Below, in pieces: positions 7,096-14,253 of a stretch of 64,000 nt of DNA. The notes beneath the pieces were generated by a model, which was not told where the DNA came from, searched no databases, and worked only from the letters and a program-made list of their open reading frames with translations. The DNA is taken from assembly GCF_900100975.1 (NCBI RefSeq), contig NZ_FNFX01000001.1, positions 313,820-377,819 on the forward strand, given 5' to 3'. The translations under genes and the position numbers were made by a program. Position 1 is the first letter of the stretch, and each line of letters starts with the position of its first letter. This DNA comes from Methylophilus rhizosphaerae (GTDB lineage Bacteria > Pseudomonadota > Gammaproteobacteria > Burkholderiales > Methylophilaceae).

Positions 7096-8373
7096 TCACT
7101 TGAATGAGTGACCGTTTTCTTTAAATAATTGGTGCTGGAACCTTTGTGTATTGCTTGCGATGTGCTGATGTAACCGATCTATCATGGTTTTCTCTGTACC
7201 AGGAGAAGCGATTGCATTCATTTCTTCTGCAACAGCACTCAAGGTAGCCAGTAAGTTGACCGCAATATCTTCGGCGACGGTGAGTATGTATTTTGATTTA
7301 GATCCCCACGACCTGGCCATTTGCGTGACTTGATCTTGATGAATGTTTGATGGCTTATTTTCGCCGCCAATATTGAATGCAAATTTTCGGGACAGTCCAG
7401 GGTAGACTGAGGTGGAAAGTATGTCATAGAACGGTGTTAGCCTCACCTCACCTTCAGCGGTGTAATAGATGGATAGATTTTTTGCATGGCTATCGTTATT
7501 GCCTACGTAAAGATTAAAAAATAGCCACTGAATAAACCTTTTCGTGTCCGCGGCAGTTACGCCACACTCTTGAAGCATCTCCCGACATCTCAGCAGCGTT
7601 GGGCCACCATCTGACTCATATTTAGTTGTCGACGGTTTTCCATCGATCTGACATAAGTCTAGCTGGTGTAGTCGTTTAATCCGTCCGTGAGTGTCTATAG
7701 TTCTGTCATATCTTTTAATGACACATGCCTTTGCGATTGGTTGATAACTAACCTCGGCCACGCCTAACCCCAAGCGATCAGCGAGTGTCATGGTACAGGT
7801 TTCATTAATGGCCGATGCCCAAACGCCTTCCACATCCCTGATATCAGGTTTAATAATATAGGTAGATGGGGCGCTGCCCAGAGGCAGGAGAAGATTTCCA
7901 TCATGGTCGATATGTATACTGAGTTTTCTTTGTGCACCAGCTAATGAGACTCTAAGTCCATCCTCTTCCTGGATTGTGCGAATAATCCCTTGCTGGTGGG
8001 TGAATTCTTCCGCGATATCCTGCCAGGTGATCGGTTGGTATTGTGGAGGCTGTGGTGTTTCATCATCAGGTAAAATAGTGAGATCACTTGCGGTATCACC
8101 ACCTATCACACTCAATAGGCCAAATGTGGAAGTGGCTTGATGTTTAAGTTTTAATAATTCCCGAATGCCAGCTTCAGGAAGCAGATTCTCAAAATAGGAC
8201 TCAACAGCTGCTCCAGAATGCTCTGCCTGAGATAGAGGTAATTGGGGTGATATGCCAGTGTGATGATTGCTCTGCCATTGATGGGCGTAAATAAACTTAA
8301 TGGGCGTTTCATTCATTAATGTTCCGACCAAGTCACCCTCTCTATAGACGCCAAGCTTTTTAACTGTAGCCAT
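7096..8373 (-). CDS. hipA: HipA-family Ser/Thr kinase toxin
   Basis: This 425-residue protein has an N-terminal HipA domain (residues ~1-105) and a C-terminal kinase domain. Key elements are: the nucleotide-binding segment around S-L-A-G-A-Q-R-K; the catalytic motif G-N-N-D-S-H-A-K-N-L, where Asp is the expected general base; and the metal-binding F-Y-D-I-L-S. In E. coli HipA phosphorylates glutamyl-tRNA synthetase and causes growth arrest and persistence. Its start overlaps the hipB stop by one base. All catalytic elements look intact. Confidence 0.9.
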   Translation of the reverse strand: MATVKKLGVYREGDLVGTLMNETPIKFIYAHQWQSNHHTGISPQLPLSQAEHSGAAVESYFENLLPEAGIRELLKLKHQATSTFGLLSVIGGDTASDLTILPDDETPQPPQYQPITWQDIAEEFTHQQGIIRTIQEEDGLRVSLAGAQRKLSIHIDHDGNLLLPLGSAPSTYIIKPDIRDVEGVWASAINETCTMTLADRLGLGVAEVSYQPIAKACVIKRYDRTIDTHGRIKRLHQLDLCQIDGKPSTTKYESDGGPTLLRCREMLQECGVTAADTKRFIQWLFFNLYVGNNDSHAKNLSIYYTAEGEVRLTPFYDILSTSVYPGLSRKFAFNIGGENKPSNIHQDQVTQMARSWGSKSKYILTVAEDIAVNLLATLSAVAEEMNAIASPGTEKTMIDRLHQHIASNTQRFQHQLFKENGHSFK

Positions 8374-8621
8374 TAATAGCGACCTTTTCTCTGTATGACC
8401 ATTTCCAGCCCAAGGGTATCTAATACATCTAATACCTTCTGAAGCTGTACTGTAGGTTTCCCGTTTTCCAACTCAACAATAAAACGATTACCTGTATTGG
8501 CCAAACCTGAAATGTCTGCCTGAGTCATTTTTTGTGCAACTCTAAACGTACGCACGAAACTACCCAAGTCTTGGGTAGATTTTATAGTCACAGACTGAAT
8601 TGGCTTGTTGATGTTATCCAT
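8373..8621 (-). CDS. hipB: HipB-family antitoxin and repressor
   Basis: This 82-residue Xre-type helix-turn-helix protein (L-G-S-F-V-R-T-F-R-V-A-Q, then M-T-Q-A-D-I-S-G-L-A, then E-L-E-N-G-K-P-T) is encoded immediately upstream of hipA. It should neutralise HipA and repress the operon by binding the three ATTACC-N4-GGTAAT palindromes that begin 18 bases upstream of its start codon. Confidence 0.9.
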   Translation of the reverse strand: MDNINKPIQSVTIKSTQDLGSFVRTFRVAQKMTQADISGLANTGNRFIVELENGKPTVQLQKVLDVLDTLGLEMVIQRKGRY

Positions 8622-8638
8622 GATAATGCGCCTAGAAT

Positions 8639-8755
8639 ATTACCTAACGGTAATATAGTACATGATTAGATATGCTTTGCAATCACTTAATTACCGTTAG
8701 GTAATATTTTCATTTTCTTTGCTTTATGAATATCTTTAAATTACCTTTCGGTAAT
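8639..8755 (-). promoter_or_regulatory. Three hipBA operators at helical spacing
   Basis: There are three perfect palindromes ATTACC-N4-GGTAAT: 8639-8654 (core TAAC), 8690-8705 (GTTA) and 8740-8755 (TTTC). Their centres are 51 and 50 bp apart, close to five helical turns, so bound dimers would lie on the same face of the DNA. E. coli HipB also uses several spaced palindromes. Between 8756 and the fecR end at 9006 I see no convincing gene. Confidence 0.75.
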
Positions 8756-9005
8756 TTCTAATCATCAAGATTCAGGGATGCATAAGTACGGGATAGAGGG
8801 CTTGAAAGAAGAATACGTGATCGCTACAGCGGGAGAACCGCGTTGACAAACACTGTTAGACTCTCATTGAATTAAAGCTGTCATCAAACAGACATAGACA
8901 TCCAAACTTTGCCTAGTGTTTTTTCCACTGAAACGCCAGTCGATGTGGTTTTACAGGCCAACGCTTTATCCTCATTGGCCTGACCCAAATCCGTCTGATA
9001 CCTTG

Positions 9006-10007
9006 TTAATTCTGCTGGCTATCGATCAGCGTATATTGCGCCGTCTCTTTTACCGAGACAGGCGCAATATTGGGCAGGCCACGCAAGAACTGTTCAATAT
9101 CCTGGATATTGATATCCGCCGAAATATTGCGCAGCTGTTTGCCTTGTGTCTCCACAGGTTTGAGGCGATAGCGTGAAACGGTGGTTGCGATTTCGCCCAC
9201 ACTGGCCCGGTCAAATACCAGGCGGCCATCAAGAAAGGCAAAGGCATCGGAAGCTGGGCGGTTGACCAGCACGGTGGCATGATTGGGGTAGACTTCAAGC
9301 ACCTGGTCATTGGTGATGATGCGCGACTCGACAGGTGCATCCTGCACAGAGGGTCGTAGCTGCTTAGGTTCCACTTTGACGCGCCCATGATCGACGCTGA
9401 TACGCACCAAACCATCCAGGCGATTCACGGCAAAGCGGGTACCTAGTACGGTAATCGTGGCCGTATCGGTCTCCACCACAAAAGGTCGCTGCGGATCTTT
9501 TGTCACCTCAAACACGGCCTCCCCTTCCTTAAGCAGCACATGGCGCTGGTGGCGGTAATAGGTGACCTCCATTTTGCTCCTGGCACTTAATGCCACACGT
9601 GTGCCATCATCCAGTGTTTTAAGGGCAATTTGCCCCACCGGGTTTTGGGCTGCCATCTGCATGACAGGGGCGGCCTGCCAATCCTGGTACTGGTGATAGA
9701 ACAGCATGCCCATGACACTGAACAGGAAAATGGCGAACACTTGCCCTACACGGCGCTGCCGGGCCTTGCGCCTGGTCTCCTGCGTTAAAAAGGTATGCTG
9801 TTCGGCCGCATCTGCCAGGCTGGCGAGAGATTCAGTGGAATTGAGCTGATGCATGGCCCGAGTGATGCTGTCATATTCGGCAGCATGCCGGGGATCTTCG
9901 GCCAGCCATTGTTTAAACGCTTTATACTCTGCCGGATTGTACGGCTCCCGCATATGCAGGTACCAGCGGGCAGCCATTTCACTGAGTGAAAGCGGTTTGG
10001 CAGGCAT
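9006..10007 (-). CDS. fecR: FecR-family anti-sigma / signal transducer
   Basis: This 333-residue protein has: an N-terminal cytoplasmic sigma-binding region (residues ~1-65: M-A-A-R-W-Y-L-H, then W-L-A-E-D-P-R-H-A-A-E-Y); one transmembrane helix around 92-110; the periplasmic FecR domain (~125-225); and a C-terminal STN-like domain (~250-330: F-L-D-G-R-L-V-F, then I-A-T-T-V-S-R-Y). It would receive the signal from an STN-containing TonB receptor and control the FecI-type sigma factor encoded four bases upstream. No receptor follows it directly. The nearest one on the same strand is at 910-4470. Confidence 0.9.
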   Translation of the reverse strand: MPAKPLSLSEMAARWYLHMREPYNPAEYKAFKQWLAEDPRHAAEYDSITRAMHQLNSTESLASLADAAEQHTFLTQETRRKARQRRVGQVFAIFLFSVMGMLFYHQYQDWQAAPVMQMAAQNPVGQIALKTLDDGTRVALSARSKMEVTYYRHQRHVLLKEGEAVFEVTKDPQRPFVVETDTATITVLGTRFAVNRLDGLVRISVDHGRVKVEPKQLRPSVQDAPVESRIITNDQVLEVYPNHATVLVNRPASDAFAFLDGRLVFDRASVGEIATTVSRYRLKPVETQGKQLRNISADINIQDIEQFLRGLPNIAPVSVKETAQYTLIDSQQN

Positions 10008-10011
10008 CGTA

Positions 10012-10515
10012 CTAATTTGCCAGGGATTGCTGGAATGCCCGGATATCCAGCATGGCGCGGATCAAGTGCTTTTCAACCATATTCACGCTGATTTCAAGGT
10101 GTACCGCGATTTCCCGCTGTTTCATTTCATCCACATGATACATCCAGAACACCTGGCGGCATTTGATTGGGAGCAAGTCGATAATGCGTTGCAGGTGAAA
10201 AAGCTTTTGCCGGGTCTCATAGAGCTGTTCGGGCGAACATTCCAGGATCAGGGCCGTTTCGTCTATATGCTCTTCATCGACAAAACGCATTCTGTAGCGA
10301 AACTCATCCACCAGCAAGTGGTTCACTATGCCATTCAGATAGGCTTGCGGGGATTCTTCCCTGGCCGGATGGCTGGATACGGCAAAATACACCAGCGCAT
10401 CATGCAGAATATCCTTGGCTTTTTGTACGCATGCCGTCCGGCGACCAATACGCTTAAGCACATCGGTATAAGCCCACTGTAAATCAACGCCGCACCATGC
10501 CAGGGTTTCGCTCAT
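10012..10515 (-). CDS. fecI: FecI-family ECF sigma factor
   Basis: This is an ECF sigma-70 factor of about 167 residues. Region 2 is visible as L-H-D-A-L-V-Y-F, A-Y-L-N-G-I-V-N-H-L-L-V-D-E-F-R-Y-R. Region 4 is visible as L-L-P-I-K-C-R-Q-V-F-W-M-Y, M-K-Q-R-E-I-A-V-H-L-E-I-S-V-N-M-V-E-K-H. I use the ATG at 10515. An in-frame ATG at 10530 would add five residues. It is paired with fecR and probably activates transcription of a TonB receptor gene. The 265 bases upstream (10516-10780) are AT-rich, with no further gene seen. Confidence 0.88.
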   Translation of the reverse strand: MSETLAWCGVDLQWAYTDVLKRIGRRTACVQKAKDILHDALVYFAVSSHPAREESPQAYLNGIVNHLLVDEFRYRMRFVDEEHIDETALILECSPEQLYETRQKLFHLQRIIDLLPIKCRQVFWMYHVDEMKQREIAVHLEISVNMVEKHLIRAMLDIRAFQQSLAN

Positions 10516-10780
10516 ATTGCACCACCACATTTTTTACAATCGCACTATTGATTGCAAAACACGTGCCATTACATTTTTTTTGCAATAAGCGATTGATTCT
10601 CAATTAAAAAATTATGAGCGGCGAATTTTTACCGGTTAACTTGCGGCTGAATTAAACCAGATTTAAAAGAATTGGTTGAATGGAACCACCAGAATTTTGC
10701 CCCTAATGCCTTTGGCAGGGGAAGCGAATAAAATATAAATAGGCACATATTCAACCCAGGCTTGCCCGCATTCGCCCGCC

Positions 10781-11419
10781 CTACTCTGTTTCGATCAGGC
10801 CGTGCTTCATTGCCAGCCTGACCATTTCCACCGGGCTGCTGACAGACAACTTTTGCTTGATCAAGGTGTAGTAATTAGCCACCGTTTTCTGGCTGATTTT
10901 CAGCGTGTCTGCCACCTCTTCGACCCGCTTGCCGGCTGCCAGCAGGCGGAAAACCTCAAATTCCCTGGCGGTCAGTTGCTGTAACGGATTATTTTCACCG
11001 ATTAAGGTTTGCAACGCGATTTTCTGGGCCACTTCGGGGCTCAGGAAGGTCTTGCCTCTGGAGACATGCAGGACGGCCTGTAGCAGGTCATCTGCCACAC
11101 CGGTTTTGGTGACATAGCCTTTCACACCAGCTTTCAGGGCTTGTGCCGCGAAAGAAACAGCTTCATGCATGGAAAAAATGACAATGCGCGCATTCGGGTA
11201 GCGTTGCAAAATACGCTTGGCGGCTTCCAGCCCGCCCATGCCGGGCATGGAAATATCCATCAATACCACATCCGGTTTTACCTCGCCATATAGTTGGTAA
11301 GCCAGCTCGCCCGTCTCGGCCTCGGCCACAATCTCTATCGATTTATGGCTTTCAAGTAGCCGCCGCAAGCCTGAACGTACCACGGTATGATCATCTACCA
11401 ACACGACTTTAATCGTCAT
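10781..11419 (-). CDS. NarL/UhpA-family response regulator
   Basis: This 212-residue protein has an N-terminal receiver domain with the phospho-acceptor Asp55 (L-M-D-I-S-M-P-G), an acidic pair (V-D-D, residues 8-10), and a C-terminal LuxR-type helix-turn-helix (L-T-A-R-E-F-E-V-F-R-L-L-A-A-G, then T-L-K-I-S-Q-K-T-V-A-N-Y). Its start overlaps the kinase stop by four bases (ATGA), so the pair is translationally coupled. The target genes are not evident. Confidence 0.9.
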   Translation of the reverse strand: MTIKVVLVDDHTVVRSGLRRLLESHKSIEIVAEAETGELAYQLYGEVKPDVVLMDISMPGMGGLEAAKRILQRYPNARIVIFSMHEAVSFAAQALKAGVKGYVTKTGVADDLLQAVLHVSRGKTFLSPEVAQKIALQTLIGENNPLQQLTAREFEVFRLLAAGKRVEEVADTLKISQKTVANYYTLIKQKLSVSSPVEMVRLAMKHGLIETE

Positions 11420-12792
11420 GTCGCTGCCTCCCCGAATGTACCTGCTTGAGTGAACTGCACCTCTATGCGCGTCCCCTGCCCCGGTATACTTTTAATTTGC
11501 ATACGTCCCCTTAACCCTTCCACACGCTCTTGCATCCCTGCCAACCCATAACCACGACTTTGCGCAGAGGGATCAAATCCGCGACCATCATCTTCTATTG
11601 CCATATACAAACCTTCTTCCCTATTCGCGACCTCAATCGTCACTTTGTTTGCCGCTGCATGTTTGCTGATATTCGTCAGGCATTCCTGCAAAATGCGGTA
11701 TACGGTGACAGACACCGATTCATCCGGTTGCAACAGATCGCTGGAAATCACATTCACGACAATGACACTGCGATGCCTATCCTGCCAGTGGTGAATCAGT
11801 TCGGTCAGTGCCAGGCTCAATCCCAGTTCATCCAGCACACGTGGCCGCAGGCGGGCCAGTAAATCCTGGATGGTAAACATCATCTGCCTGGTAATGCTGG
11901 CGATCGCCTGTGCGCTTTCCCGCGCAACCGTCAGCTTCTTCGCGGCAACCATTGCACTGGCATCGATATGCACCGCTGTCAGGTATTGCCCTATTTCATC
12001 ATGCAAATCGCGGGCCAGTTTTTTACGCTCTTCTTCCTGCAAGTGAATAATCTGCTGCGTTAACCGGTGATTGTTGCGGATACTTTGCTCCAGCGTGCTT
12101 GCCATCCGGTTGAATTTATCGCTGATCTCCCGCAATTCGACCTGTTCGAAACTAGGTAGCCGGCTTTGATATTCGCCATGCTCAATCTGGTTCAAGCCAT
12201 GAATAATCTGCTTGACTGGCTGAAAGGTGGAGCGTACTGCCAGATACACAAAAACCAGGACGCTCAAGCCAAATAGCCCTACGATTGCCAGCAGGCCGGC
12301 GGTATCATCCCATATCTCCCGCAATTCGAAAGTCGGGTCTGGCGTAATCACCAGTTCACCGATAAAACGGCCATTTAGAATAATATTCTTGCGCTTTGGC
12401 TCTTGCAGCACGCTCGAAATATCCAGCAGTTTCACAAACCACTCTGGTGGGTCTTCTCCATCATGCACTACACGGACTGAACGGTTCGATTCCCGTAAAT
12501 GCCCATTATTATCAAAAAAATCTATTTTCAAGTGGCGGATATTCACCAGTTGCTCCAGCCGGAAAATAGTGATTTTTCCATCTCCGCCCCGATTCAGCCA
12601 GCCAAAATCCGTCATGTAATGCGCGATCTCGGCATCCAGCAAATGAATGACCAGGCTGGTAGTCGACTCGACTTCAGCCAGCACATCTTCACGTGCATTT
12701 TTAATCACCGACATTGCCCAGGATAACAACAACCCTACCAGCAATAAACTGATAATCAGGTGGAGCTTGGTCTGCAGACTTAATGATTTCAT
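11416..12792 (-). CDS. NarX/UhpB-type sensor histidine kinase
   Basis: This 458-residue membrane kinase has TM1 at ~11-28, a periplasmic sensor region ~29-165, TM2 around 166-187, and a HAMP domain after it. A HisKA_3 dimerisation domain carries the phospho-acceptor His in A-R-D-L-H-D-E-I-G-Q. The HATPase domain ends with D-D-G-R-G-F-D and G-L-A-G-M-Q-E-R-V. This H-box type pairs with LuxR-family regulators, in agreement with its neighbour. The signal is unknown. Confidence 0.9.
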   Translation of the reverse strand: MKSLSLQTKLHLIISLLLVGLLLSWAMSVIKNAREDVLAEVESTTSLVIHLLDAEIAHYMTDFGWLNRGGDGKITIFRLEQLVNIRHLKIDFFDNNGHLRESNRSVRVVHDGEDPPEWFVKLLDISSVLQEPKRKNIILNGRFIGELVITPDPTFELREIWDDTAGLLAIVGLFGLSVLVFVYLAVRSTFQPVKQIIHGLNQIEHGEYQSRLPSFEQVELREISDKFNRMASTLEQSIRNNHRLTQQIIHLQEEERKKLARDLHDEIGQYLTAVHIDASAMVAAKKLTVARESAQAIASITRQMMFTIQDLLARLRPRVLDELGLSLALTELIHHWQDRHRSVIVVNVISSDLLQPDESVSVTVYRILQECLTNISKHAAANKVTIEVANREEGLYMAIEDDGRGFDPSAQSRGYGLAGMQERVEGLRGRMQIKSIPGQGTRIEVQFTQAGTFGEAAT

Positions 12793-13035
12793 AGCCGGGG
12801 ATGATACTAGCGAGCCTCATTCAAAAGCAATGAGGAATTTTCCCGGCCTGATAGGAAGACAAGATATGTTGGCACTGTCAGCGAGGCGGAAGAGCACAAG
12901 AGGAAGCAGGAAAAATCAATGAGATACCCTGTCCAGTAACCCCATAATCTGCCAGTGTCCCGGCAGATTCAAGATAGAGATGCATGGCTAAACTGTTCGT
13001 GCACGCCCTGGCCCCTACCTTTTGGCTGAACAAAC

Positions 13036-13062
13036 AAAAAACCAGCTAAGTAGCTGGTTTTT
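13036..13062 (-). terminator. Terminator after the tRNA cluster
   Basis: AAAAACCAGC and GCTGGTTTTT form an inverted repeat with a short loop and T-runs on both strands. It lies just downstream of the tRNA-Leu gene on the minus strand. Confidence 0.75.
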
Positions 13063-13073
13063 AAAGGATATTT

Positions 13074-13160
13074 TGGTGCCCGGAGCCGGAATCGAACCGG
13101 CACAGCCGTTAAGCCGAGGGATTTTAAGTCCCTTGTGTCTACCAGTTTCACCATCCGGGC
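13074..13160 (-). tRNA. tRNA-Leu (UAA)
   Basis: This 87-nt gene has an encoded CCA, a long variable arm, and the anticodon loop C-T-T-A-A-A-A with anticodon TAA. The acceptor stem GCCCGGA pairs with TCCGGGC. It is the last gene of a four-tRNA cluster read on the minus strand. Confidence 0.95.
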
Positions 13161-13239
13161 GGTAGCTCTGACAAGCTGCGTATTCTACCACCCTGAAAAA
13201 GTTTGCCTAGCTTAGGATGCAACGCACTTGAGAGAAATC

Positions 13240-13315
13240 TGGAGCGGGAAACGAGTCTCGAACTCGCGACCTCAACCTTGGCAAGGTTGCGCTCTACCAA
13301 CTGAGCTATTCCCGC
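13240..13315 (-). tRNA. tRNA-Gly (GCC)
   Basis: This 76-nt gene has an encoded CCA, acceptor GCGGGAA and anticodon GCC. Its sequence is identical to the tRNA-Gly at 13456-13531. Confidence 0.96.
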
Positions 13316-13320
13316 ATATC

Positions 13321-13394
13321 TGGAGGCGCGAGCCGGAGTCGAACCGGCCTAAACGGCTTTGCAGGCCGCGGCATAACCGCTTTGCTATCGCGCC
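13321..13394 (-). tRNA. tRNA-Cys (GCA)
   Basis: This 74-nt gene has an encoded CCA, acceptor GGCGCGA and anticodon GCA. It lies between the two identical tRNA-Gly copies. Confidence 0.96.
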
Positions 13395-13455
13395 AGAACC
13401 AACAACATAAAAACAACTTATGTTAAAAAGGGAAAGCTGCGCTTTCCCCGAAATT

Positions 13456-13531
13456 TGGAGCGGGAAACGAGTCTCGAACTCGCGACCTCAACCTTGGCAA
13501 GGTTGCGCTCTACCAACTGAGCTATTCCCGC
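13456..13531 (-). tRNA. tRNA-Gly (GCC), second identical copy
   Basis: It has the same 76-nt sequence as 13240-13315, with encoded CCA. It is first in the cluster and starts about 75 bases after the pgsA terminator hairpin. Confidence 0.96.
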
Positions 13532-13608
13532 GTATTTCCTTGCGTCATGCATCGTAAGGAAGCTGGCATTTTAATGATTTTTGACCCGGTGTCAAGGAAG
13601 TTTTTTTA

Positions 13609-13639
13609 AAAAAGCATTCTTTATTGCAAATGCTTTTTT
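13609..13639 (-). terminator. Terminator of the uvrC-pgsA operon
   Basis: Read on the minus strand, AAAAAAGCATT and AATGCTTTTTT form an inverted repeat that begins at the pgsA stop codon and ends in a T-run. Confidence 0.65.
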
Positions 13640-14238
13640 CAGATGGTTTCACGGATGGCGGGCCAGGCAGCGCGCAGGTAATAGCCCATGGAAATCAATG
13701 TCAGCAAAGCGGCAATCACTATCAACCACTCTCCTATCCACTGGATGTTCAAACCAAGCAGCGGGTCGTACCAGAGTAACAGCACGATGGCGATCATTTG
13801 TGCTGCGGTTTTTACCTTGCCAACCATGGCGACGGCCACATTGGCGCTTTTACCTATGCTGGCCATCCATTCGCGCAAGGCACTGATGGCAATTTCGCGG
13901 CCGATGATAATCAGGGCGACTACGGCACCGACACGATGAAGCTCAACCAGCACAATCAGCGCAGCCGCTACCATTAACTTGTCAGCAACCGGATCAAGAA
14001 AAGCACCGAATTTGGACATCTGCTGGTATTTACGCGCCCAGTAACCGTCCAGCCAATCCGTCAGCGCAGCCAGGATAAAGACCGAAGAGGCAATCAGGTT
14101 CACCCAGTGAGCAGGAATGCCTTCTGAGGTGATGGCGTGCGCTGGCAGGTAGAAGATGCCGACGAATACCGGAATCATGGCGATACGCAGCAAGGTTAAT
14201 AGATTGGGAACGGTCCACATATGTCTGTTTCTTGTCAT
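13639..14238 (-). CDS. pgsA: CDP-diacylglycerol--glycerol-3-phosphate 3-phosphatidyltransferase
   Basis: This is an inner-membrane enzyme of phosphatidylglycerol synthesis. The protein is about 199 residues and shows the CDP-alcohol phosphotransferase signature D-G-x2-A-R-x8-G-x3-D-x3-D (D-G-Y-W-A-R ... G-A-F-L-D-P-V-A-D). It has several hydrophobic helices and starts W-T-V-P-N-L-L-T-L-L-R, typical of PgsA. The start may be the ATG at 14238 or the one six codons later (14220). It lies 15 bases after uvrC, the same order as in many proteobacteria. Confidence 0.93.
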   Translation of the reverse strand: MTRNRHMWTVPNLLTLLRIAMIPVFVGIFYLPAHAITSEGIPAHWVNLIASSVFILAALTDWLDGYWARKYQQMSKFGAFLDPVADKLMVAAALIVLVELHRVGAVVALIIIGREIAISALREWMASIGKSANVAVAMVGKVKTAAQMIAIVLLLWYDPLLGLNIQWIGEWLIVIAALLTLISMGYYLRAAWPAIRETI

Positions 14239-14253
14239 GATGCACGGAGCAGG

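Noticed and set aside
8880-9005. Remnant of a TonB receptor directly after fecR
   Set aside because: Minus-strand frames of 30-38 codons are open here, but their translations show no receptor features.
13228-13410. Short ORF across tRNA-Gly and tRNA-Cys
   Set aside because: It overlaps structural tRNA genes with clear cloverleafs.
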